Assembly (NCBI GenBank): GCA_947505915.1
Contig: CANNNH010000080.1
Span: forward strand, 1 to 6,594
DNA length: 6,594 nt
Reading direction: 5' to 3'
Origin: Comamonadaceae bacterium
GTDB taxonomy: Bacteria > Pseudomonadota > Gammaproteobacteria > Burkholderiales > Burkholderiaceae
Numbering within the stretch: position 1 is the stretch's first letter; the number at the start of each line of letters is the position of its first letter. Below are positions 1-5,183 of this stretch, piece by piece. The notes beneath the pieces are model-generated. The model searched no databases. It was not told the DNA's origin and saw only the letters and a list, made by a program, of their open reading frames with translations. The position numbers and the translations under genes are program-made.

Positions 1-227
1 CAAGCCCTGCGGCGAGGTGGCGTCGGCGCTGGTGCCAGAACCGATACTGGGTTTGGCGTTGGCGCCACTGCCGTGGCAGAGTTGCCAGGCCCATGGACTT
101 GCAAATGCAAACTCGGCCAGCGCCCAGCGCGGGTGAGCCAAACGTACACGGCCACCATCAAGGGCCAAGCCAACAAGGCCCACAGCATCAAGGGCCAGAC
201 AAATTGGATGGACGAAAACTCCAACAC
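1..227 (-). CDS. BatA-type vWA membrane protein, N-terminal fragment (runs off left edge)
   Basis: This is an open frame with no stop from 227 to the window edge, 75 codons. From about residue 7 it aligns without gaps to the start of the complete vWA protein at 3291-4364: 15 of 25 positions are identical, including a shared Phe-Val-Trp-Pro and a following Leu-Trp-Ala-Leu-Leu. It has one hydrophobic segment at residues 9-31, a basic turn, then Pro-Ser-Leu as in the paralogue. This is the BatA-like N-terminal anchor that precedes a periplasmic vWA domain; the vWA part lies outside the window. An Ala/Pro-rich stretch at residues 46-71 is not in the paralogue. The GTG start at 227-225 has an AGGGGG ribosome site 6 bases upstream (239-234) and lies 2 bases after the DUF58 stop, so translation is probably coupled. 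An alternative is an ATC start at 209-207, aligned with the paralogue's ATG and with GGAG 9 bases upstream. The family is fairly sure; the exact start is not. Confidence 0.75.
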   Translation of the reverse strand, partial: MLEFSSIQFVWPLMLWALLAWPLMVAVYVWLTRAGRWPSLHLQVHGPGNSATAVAPTPNPVSVLAPAPTPPRRRA

Positions 228-229
228 CC

Positions 230-1297
230 TCAGCCCCCTGCCGCCATCGCTGCGCTGGTCGCACCCGCAGCCACCTGGCTGCGCCGCTTGCGCAATTGGG
301 TAAAGCGCATCAAGGCTTCGTCCAGCGGTTGGTCGGTGTGCAGCTCCAAGCCATCCACGCCTGCACGCACCAAGGCGGCGCGCAAATCGGCCTCGCGTTG
401 GGTGGCCGCTTGGGCAAAGCGTTCGCGAAACCCGACATCATGGGTGTCCACCAGGAGTTGCTCGCCGGTTTCGGCGTCTTCCATCAAGACCAAACCCACA
501 TCGGGCAATTGGCGCTCCAGGGGATCGCACAAGCGCAGGGCCACCACCTCGTGGCGGCGCGCCAATTGCGACAAGCCACGGTCCCACCCCGGTTGGCTGA
601 AAAAGTCCGAGACCACAAAAATCGTGGACCGGCGGCGGATCAGGTTTTGCGCGTCGTTGAGCAAGTTTTGCAAATGCGTCTCGCTGGTGGGTTGGTTGGC
701 CTGCGCTTGCATGACGGTTTGCAACAGGTGCAACATGTGGCGCCGACCTGAACGCGCAGGAATATGGAATTCGGCATGCGCATGTTCACCGGTATAAACC
801 ATGGCCCCCACCCGGTTGCCACGGCGGGTGAGCATGCGTGCCAGCACCCCCACCACCTCTGCGGCCAACATGCGCTTGCTGGTAGTGCCGGAACCAAAGG
901 CCACCGAGCGCGACAAATCGACCAAAAACCAAGCCGCCATTTCCCGGTCTTCTTGGTGTTCACGCACATACGGGGTTTGCATGCGGGCGGTGACGTTCCA
1001 ATCGATGTGGCGCACATCGTCGTGCGCTTGGTACTCGCGCAAGTCGGCCAACATCAAACCCGCGCCCCGAAATAAAGTGCGGTAGTCGCCTTGCAACTGT
1101 CCGTCCAAGCGCTTGATAACCGTCCACTCCAAGCGCCGCATCAAGGCCTCGGCCTGGCCCGTGGCATCGGTCACGGGCACATCGACCAGCCCGGTCAATG
1201 CCGGGGAGTCTTGAGCCACTGACTGGGCTTGGCTGGGGTCAGTAGGCTGGCTGGGGCGGCTGCGCCAAGCCTCAAGCCGTCGGCGCAGTCCGAACAT
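230..1297 (-). CDS. DUF58 domain protein, MoxR partner
   Basis: 355 residues. It carries the DUF58 core at residues 68-131: the Tyr-Arg-Thr-Leu-Phe-Arg-Gly block, then Arg-Glu-Tyr-Gln...Asp-Asp-Val-Arg-His-Ile-Asp-Trp, and Arg-Glu-His-Gln-Glu-Asp-Arg-Glu. These run into a vWA-like strand, Phe-Leu-Val-Asp-Leu-Ser-Arg-Ser, which supplies a full DxSxS metal-site motif at D127/S129/S131. A second acidic strand end, Val-Val-Ser-Asp, is at D231. No signal peptide or membrane segment is visible, so it is probably cytoplasmic. DUF58 proteins are encoded beside MoxR ATPases and are thought to act with them in assembling or activating other complexes; the client cannot be read here. The ATG at 1297 was chosen because the conserved protein begins just after it; the frame is open further upstream, but only as a shadow of moxR. 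A weak GGA site precedes it by 6 bases. Its first 26 bases overlap the end of the MoxR gene. Confidence 0.93.
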   Translation of the reverse strand: MFGLRRRLEAWRSRPSQPTDPSQAQSVAQDSPALTGLVDVPVTDATGQAEALMRRLEWTVIKRLDGQLQGDYRTLFRGAGLMLADLREYQAHDDVRHIDWNVTARMQTPYVREHQEDREMAAWFLVDLSRSVAFGSGTTSKRMLAAEVVGVLARMLTRRGNRVGAMVYTGEHAHAEFHIPARSGRRHMLHLLQTVMQAQANQPTSETHLQNLLNDAQNLIRRRSTIFVVSDFFSQPGWDRGLSQLARRHEVVALRLCDPLERQLPDVGLVLMEDAETGEQLLVDTHDVGFRERFAQAATQREADLRAALVRAGVDGLELHTDQPLDEALMRFTQLRKRRSQVAAGATSAAMAAGG

Positions 1298-2309
1298 GGC
1301 TGTCCAAAGGTTTGTCGGGCACCGGCACGGCTTGCAGAATTTGCGCAATGATGGCCTCGGGGGTCTGCCCCTCGGACAAAGCCTCGTAAGACAACACCAA
1401 ACGGTGGCGCAACACATCAGGCACCAAGTCCAGCACATCTTGGGGCAAGGCGTAGCTGCGACCGCGCAAAAATGCCAGCGCACGCGCGCCTTCGATCAAA
1501 GCAATCGTGGCGCGGGGGCTGGCCCCAAAGGTGATGAAGCGCGACCAATCGGCCAAGCCAAAACGCTCGGGGTGGCGCGTGGCCGACACCAGCTTCACCG
1601 CAAATTGGATCAGGCTGGGGTCCACATAACCCTGGCGACAGGTTTTTTGCAACTGCGCGATTTGATCGGTGCTGGTCACGGCGGCCACCTCAATGGCCTG
1701 ACCGATCACCCGTTGCACGATGACAAACTCCTCATCCTCCTGGGGGTAGCCGACCAACACCTTCATCATGAAGCGGTCCACCTGGGCCTCGGGCAGCGGG
1801 TAAGTGCCCTCGGTTTCAATCGGGTTTTGGGTCGCCATCACCAAAAACGGCGTGGGCACTTTGTGCGTTTCGCCAGCGATGGTGACTTGGCGCTCTTGCA
1901 TCACCTCCAGCAATGCGCTTTGCACCTTGGCCGGGGCGCGGTTGATCTCATCGGCCAGCAACAGGTTGGCAAACACCGGGCCCAAAACGGTGCTGAACTC
2001 GCTGGTTTTTTGGCTGTACATGCGCGTGCCCACCAAGTCGGCGGGCAATAAATCGGGGGTGAACTGGATGCGCTTGAAACTGCCCCGAATGGTCTTGGCC
2101 AGGGTGTTGACAGTGAGCGTTTTGGCCAAGCCGGGCACGCCCTCGATGAGCAAATGGCCCTGGGCCAAGATGGCCACCAGCATGCGCTCCAAAAAATGGT
2201 CTTGCCCGACCACCACGCGCTTGACTTCGTACAACACGCGCTCCATCAAGGCAGCGGTATCGTGGTTGGGATCGGCGCTGACGCCTCGGTTCCATTCACT
2301 GGGATTCAT
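1272..2309 (-). CDS. MoxR-family AAA+ ATPase
   Basis: 345 residues, normal for the family. Visible motifs: Walker A GVPGLAKT at 57-64; Walker B Leu-Leu-Leu-Ala-Asp-Glu at 116-121 followed by the MoxR signature Ile-Asn-Arg-Ala-Pro-Ala-Lys-Val-Gln; sensor 1 Ala-Thr-Gln-Asn-Pro at 159-163 with Pro-Leu-Pro-Glu-Ala-Gln-Val-Asp-Arg-Phe after it; sensor 2 Gly-Ala-Ser-Pro-Arg-Ala at 262-267; and a C-terminal helical lid. All key ATPase residues are present. MoxR proteins form hexameric cytoplasmic chaperone-like motors working with vWA or DUF58 partners, as in RavA-ViaA, NorQ-NorD and CoxD-CoxE. The ATG at 2309 is preferred over an in-frame TTG at 2330: GGAGA stands 9 bases before the ATG, and the TTG would overlap the protease stop. 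It lies 17 bases after the protease gene and overlaps the DUF58 gene, which indicates one transcript. Confidence 0.96.
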   Translation of the reverse strand: MNPSEWNRGVSADPNHDTAALMERVLYEVKRVVVGQDHFLERMLVAILAQGHLLIEGVPGLAKTLTVNTLAKTIRGSFKRIQFTPDLLPADLVGTRMYSQKTSEFSTVLGPVFANLLLADEINRAPAKVQSALLEVMQERQVTIAGETHKVPTPFLVMATQNPIETEGTYPLPEAQVDRFMMKVLVGYPQEDEEFVIVQRVIGQAIEVAAVTSTDQIAQLQKTCRQGYVDPSLIQFAVKLVSATRHPERFGLADWSRFITFGASPRATIALIEGARALAFLRGRSYALPQDVLDLVPDVLRHRLVLSYEALSEGQTPEAIIAQILQAVPVPDKPLDSHVRTAPTA

Positions 2310-2326
2310 GTCGGTTTTTCTCCGTG

Positions 2327-3226
2327 TCAAAAAGGGGGAATGCCCACGGCGCTGCCCGCACTCTCCATGGTGGCAGCAAAGCCAATGCCAATGAAGGTGC
2401 GCGCCGAGGTGGGGTTCAAGATGGCGGTGACGATGCCCACCACCTCGCCCGAGAGGTTGACCAGGGGCCCGCCCGAATTGCCGGGGTTGGCGGCCGCATC
2501 AAATTGGATCAAGCCCTTCATGGGCATCTTGCCCTCGGGATGGAAGGAGCGGTTCAGGCCCGAGACCACACCGGCCGATACCGATGGGCCAATGCCAAAT
2601 GGAAACCCGACCGCCACCACCTCGTCGCCGGGCTGCAGGTTGCTGCTCGAGCCCATGGTGGCGGGTTGCAAATCATCAGGGATTTTTTGCGGCTTGATCA
2701 CCGCCAAGTCGTTTTCGGGCATGGTCGATATCACCAAGGCAGGTGACTCCAAGCCATCGAAAAAAGTCACCTCCAAGCGCTGGGCGTTGGAGATCACATG
2801 GAAATTGGTCAGGATGGTACCGTCCTCAACGATCACCACACCCGTGCCCACACCCAATTCTTTTTCGCCGGCCTTGGGGTTTTGCGGGTCGGTGCCAAAG
2901 GCGCGCACCCGCACCACCGACGGCCACACCAACCCCGCTGCCTTGGCGGAGCGCGAAGGCAGGTCTTGGGTGGCCAAGGTGTGCAACACCGCTGCATCGA
3001 TGTCTTTTTGGGTCAACACCTGGCGCGGCGTACCAAAACGCTCGCTGGCCCACCACATGGCCCCGCCAATGGCCAAACCCATGAGCAGCATGGCCCAGCG
3101 CTCGTGGCGCACAAACCAGCTTTTCCAGCGCACTGTGCGGGACGCGGGCGCGGGGGGCACCTGCCCGCCCGGGCTGGGCTGGTGCGCCGGTGACGGCTGG
3201 CTGGCGTAAACGGTGGCGCGTTTCAT
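2327..3226 (-). CDS. membrane-anchored trypsin-like (DegP-type) serine protease, no PDZ domain
   Basis: 299 residues. A cytoplasmic Pro-rich head (about 9-30) and basic residues up to 44 precede one hydrophobic anchor (about 45-59), so the catalytic domain should face the periplasm. The chymotrypsin-fold triad is complete: H143 in Thr-Asn-Phe-His-Val-Ile, D173 in Glu-Asn-Asp-Leu-Ala-Val-Ile, and S251 in Gly-Asn-Ser-Gly-Gly-Pro-Leu. The protein ends shortly after the protease domain; DegP/DegS proteins usually have one or two PDZ domains there, and none fits here. The substrate is unknown. The ATG at 3226 was chosen because it gives a typical signal anchor; the upstream in-frame TTG at 3274 would add 16 unconvincing residues. 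No clear Shine-Dalgarno site precedes the ATG. It is the first gene of the minus-strand run, 17 bases ahead of the MoxR gene, which suggests it serves the same membrane process. Confidence 0.94.
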   Translation of the reverse strand: MKRATVYASQPSPAHQPSPGGQVPPAPASRTVRWKSWFVRHERWAMLLMGLAIGGAMWWASERFGTPRQVLTQKDIDAAVLHTLATQDLPSRSAKAAGLVWPSVVRVRAFGTDPQNPKAGEKELGVGTGVVIVEDGTILTNFHVISNAQRLEVTFFDGLESPALVISTMPENDLAVIKPQKIPDDLQPATMGSSSNLQPGDEVVAVGFPFGIGPSVSAGVVSGLNRSFHPEGKMPMKGLIQFDAAANPGNSGGPLVNLSGEVVGIVTAILNPTSARTFIGIGFAATMESAGSAVGIPPF

Positions 3227-3232
3227 GTCTAA

Positions 3233-3241
3233 ACCATAGCA
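3233..3241 (-). promoter_or_regulatory. candidate extended -10 promoter element for the protease-MoxR operon
   Basis: On the minus strand the bases read TGC-TATGGT, an extended -10 of the TGnTATAAT type with four of six hexamer matches. Six bases separate the hexamer from the A of the protease ATG at 3226, so the predicted first transcribed base is the start codon itself. No recognisable -35 box lies 16-17 bases upstream; that position holds ACTTTA or CACTTT. Prediction by eye only. Confidence 0.3.
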
Positions 3242-3251
3242 CAGCCAGGGG

Positions 3252-3260
3252 TGATAAAGT
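3252..3260 (+). promoter_or_regulatory. candidate extended -10 promoter element for the vWA gene
   Basis: The bases TGA-TAAAGT match the extended -10 pattern with four of six hexamer positions. Transcription would begin near 3267, leaving a leader of about 24 bases before the ATG at 3291. The -35 position (near 3232-3237) holds no good match and overlaps the -10 candidate of the opposite promoter. The 64-base divergent gap must hold the start signals for both directions unless promoters lie inside the genes. Prediction by eye only. Confidence 0.3.
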
Positions 3261-3290
3261 GTCTCTGACCTCAACCGACCCCAGACACCG

Positions 3291-4364
3291 ATGCACTTTG
3301 TTTGGCCCCAAGCCCTGTGGGCGCTTTTGTTGGCGCCTTTGCTGCTGGCTTTTTACCTGTGGCTGCTGCGGCGCAAACAGCGCAGCGCCTTGGCCTACCC
3401 CAGCCTGGCGCTGGTGCGCGCCGCCATGGGCCCACGCAAACTCTGGCGCCGCCATGTGCCCCCAGCCTTGCTGGGATTGGCCTTGATCAGCGCGGTGGTG
3501 GGCATGGCCCGACCTGTGGCCAGCGTGGTATTGCCCGCCGATTACATGACCTTGGTGCTGGCCATTGATGTCTCGCGCAGCATGCTGGCCGAAGACGTGG
3601 AGCCCAACCGCATCAAAGCCGCCCAGGCGGCGGTGAAAGATTTCATCCGCGAGCTGCCGCCCAACATCCGGGTTGGCGTGGTGTCCTTTGCCGGTGCGGC
3701 GCAACTGGTGCAAGGCATCACCGACCAGCGCGATGAGCTGGTGGCCTCCATCGACCGTTTTCAATTGCAGCGCGGCACGGCCACCGGCAGCGGCTTGTTG
3801 ATGGCCTTGTCCACCTTGCTGCCCAATGCGGGCATCGATTTGGAGGCGGCCATTTATGGTCAAGGTTTTGGCGGCTATGGCAACTACGGCAGCCCCGCAC
3901 CCGCACCTGCCACCCCACCCAAAGCCAAGCCCAGCTTCACACCGGTGCCTGCGGGCTCCTACTCGGCGGGCGCGATTGTGCTGCTCTCCGACGGGCGCCG
4001 CACCACGGGACCCGACCCCCTAGAGGCGGCCAAGCAAGCCGCACAACGCGGGGTGCGCGTCTACACCGTGGCCTTTGGCACGCCCAATGGTTTTATCCCC
4101 GGCTACGAGGGTTTTTCTTTCTATGCCAAGGTGGACGAAGAAACTTTGCAAGCCATCGCCAAAGCCACCGAGGGCGAGTTTTTCCGCGCGGGCAACTCCA
4201 ACGACTTGAAACAAATTTACGAGCACCTGTCGACCAAGTTTGCGCTGGAGCGGCGCGACACCGAAATATCCGCCCTGTGGGCTGCGCTGTCTTTGGTTTT
4301 GTTGCTCTGCGCCGGGGGCTTGTCCCTGGCCTGGTTTCGCCGCCAGCCTTGGGGCCAAGCCTGA
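3291..4364 (+). CDS. BatA-type vWA domain membrane protein
   Basis: 357 residues. An N-terminal hydrophobic segment (about 5-25), a basic cytoplasmic loop with Tyr-Pro-Ser-Leu, a second membrane segment (about 57-78), a vWA domain (about 86-315) and a C-terminal membrane segment (about 327-347) give the BatA/BatB layout, with the vWA domain in the periplasm. The metal-ion adhesion site is intact: Asp-Val-Ser-Arg-Ser at D93/S95/S97, a Thr in Gly-Thr-Ala-Thr-Gly (163 or 165), and Leu-Leu-Ser-Asp-Gly at D234. A Gly/Tyr then Ala/Pro-rich insertion of about 45 residues (181-226) interrupts the domain. The ATG start agrees with the paralogue at the left edge; the Shine-Dalgarno site is poor. Such proteins partner MoxR ATPases. 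Here the gene is read away from the MoxR operon across a short divergent gap, and ends 25 bases from soxZ, which is convergent. Confidence 0.95.
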   Translation: MHFVWPQALWALLLAPLLLAFYLWLLRRKQRSALAYPSLALVRAAMGPRKLWRRHVPPALLGLALISAVVGMARPVASVVLPADYMTLVLAIDVSRSMLAEDVEPNRIKAAQAAVKDFIRELPPNIRVGVVSFAGAAQLVQGITDQRDELVASIDRFQLQRGTATGSGLLMALSTLLPNAGIDLEAAIYGQGFGGYGNYGSPAPAPATPPKAKPSFTPVPAGSYSAGAIVLLSDGRRTTGPDPLEAAKQAAQRGVRVYTVAFGTPNGFIPGYEGFSFYAKVDEETLQAIAKATEGEFFRAGNSNDLKQIYEHLSTKFALERRDTEISALWAALSLVLLLCAGGLSLAWFRRQPWGQA

Positions 4365-4389
4365 AACGGCCTCGACCCCCCTGCCCCCC

Positions 4390-4713
4390 TCAGGCGGGCA
4401 AAACTTCAATCCGGGCGCTGACCTGGCCTTTGACCCCTTGATCGTCTTCCCACACCACACGGATGTCACCACTCTGGTCGGGCCGCACCCAAAACTGCAG
4501 CAATGGGTTGGCTGCCACCCCGGAGCCCATGCGGGCGCGAAACACCACACGGCCACCATACTCGGCGCTCATGCTGTGGATCACGTTTTTGGCGATCGAC
4601 GTGCCTGAAAATTCATACCGAAACCCCGTCTCCATGGGGTGCTGAATCAGCAATCTCACCTCCATGGCCTGGCCGCGCCGCACGGGGGAAGCCACTTGGA
4701 TGCGGGCCAACAT
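4390..4713 (-). CDS. soxZ: SoxZ, sulfur-compound carrier complex subunit
   Basis: 107 residues, the usual SoxZ size, with an all-beta pattern. Family marks are His-Pro-Met-Glu-Thr-Gly at 25-30, Gly-Val-Ala-Ala-Asn-Pro with Leu-Gln-Phe near 65-74, and Val-Val-Trp-Glu-Asp-Asp-Gln-Gly near 86-93. SoxZ pairs with SoxY to form the periplasmic heterodimer that carries sulfur intermediates between Sox enzymes; it has no signal peptide of its own and is normally co-exported with SoxY through the Tat system. The frame is open up to 4767, but the ATG at 4713 gives the family's normal N-terminus and lies one base after the SoxY stop (TGA-C-ATG). No Shine-Dalgarno site is seen, so translation is probably coupled to soxY. 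It is the last gene of the minus-strand run. Confidence 0.93.
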   Translation of the reverse strand: MLARIQVASPVRRGQAMEVRLLIQHPMETGFRYEFSGTSIAKNVIHSMSAEYGGRVVFRARMGSGVAANPLLQFWVRPDQSGDIRVVWEDDQGVKGQVSARIEVLPA

Positions 4714-4714
4714 G

Positions 4715-5176
4715 TCAGGAAGCGTCCATGCAAGCGGATTCGGTGACCTCGACCTCGGCCGTGCCACGCCACCAGCGGCCGTCCGATGTTTGCACCAAAG
4801 CCATCACCTCTTGCGAACCATTCAGGCGCACCCGCGTGGCCACCTCGGCCTTGGCCGACCAGGGGCCCAACTCAAACTCGGCAATCACCGGTCGCGGGTT
4901 GCGGTTGGAGAGCAACACCACGCGGCGCACATGGTCGCCCTCGGTCATGGGGCTGTCCACCCGCACGGCCAAGGGCACTGACAAACCGTTGTCGGCCAAT
5001 CGCGGGGTGACCACCCTCACCCGCTCGGGCGTGGGGTTGCTGCCCCCGGTGAAAGGGCCATACAACTGCGCCCAGTCCAAATTGGCCGGTGGTGCCTGGG
5101 CCCTGGCAGGAACCGCCGCCCAGCCCAAACAGGCCAGCAAACCGCCCACACCTTGGCGCCGCGTCCAGTCGCCCAA
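4715..5176 (-). CDS. soxY: SoxY, sulfur-compound carrier subunit with variant C-terminal arm
   Basis: 153 residues. An N-terminal Tat-type signal with Thr-Arg-Arg at 5-7, a hydrophobic stretch and Pro-Ala-Arg-Ala-Gln-Ala (cleavage likely near 26-28) sends it to the periplasm. The mature part matches SoxY: Ala-Asp-Asn-Gly...Val-Pro-Leu (61-69), Asp-Ser-Pro-Met (74-77), Asn-Pro-Arg-Pro-Val-Ile-Ala-Glu-Phe (93-101) and Ala-Thr-Arg-Val-Arg-Leu (113-118). SoxY binds sulfur intermediates on a cysteine in a flexible tail, classically GGCGG at the very end. Here the tail is Thr-Glu-Ser-Ala-Cys-Met-Asp-Ala-Ser with C149 as the only candidate, four residues from the end. There is no ATG start. TTG at 5176 is chosen because GAGG stands 5 bases before it; another TTG at 5191 has no ribosome site. 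The GAGG overlaps the stop of the preceding hydroxylase gene, a sign of coupled translation. Confidence 0.9.
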   Translation of the reverse strand: MGDWTRRQGVGGLLACLGWAAVPARAQAPPANLDWAQLYGPFTGGSNPTPERVRVVTPRLADNGLSVPLAVRVDSPMTEGDHVRRVVLLSNRNPRPVIAEFELGPWSAKAEVATRVRLNGSQEVMALVQTSDGRWWRGTAEVEVTESACMDAS

Positions 5177-5183
5177 GCTGGCC

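Noticed and set aside
1298..1483. Upstream extension of the DUF58 gene to 1483
   Set aside because: The added 62 residues are Cys/Trp/Pro-rich and antisense-like in character, lying in another frame of the MoxR gene; similarity to DUF58 begins after the ATG at 1297.
199..2510. Recurring CAAATTGGAT words (near 200, 1611 and 2500)
   Set aside because: Few copies at irregular spacing within coding sequence; explained by shared codons and not by a repeat family.
2154..3209. Plus-strand open frame of 351 codons
   Set aside because: Antisense to the MoxR and protease genes, with no motif of its own.
2826..3863. Minus-strand open frame of 345 codons crossing the divergent gap
   Set aside because: It covers parts of two genes with intact catalytic or metal-site motifs in other frames and is rich in His/Gln/Gly, typical of a shadow frame.
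4383..4399. GC-rich inverted repeat (7-base arms with one mismatch, 3-base loop) between the convergent vWA and soxZ genes
   Set aside because: No run of T follows on either strand and it overlaps the end of soxZ, so it is not a convincing intrinsic terminator.
4715..4735. Frameshift that might hide a normal GGCGG tail in soxY
   Set aside because: The alternative frames at the 3' end do not encode GGCGG, and the soxZ start directly follows, so the variant tail appears genuine.
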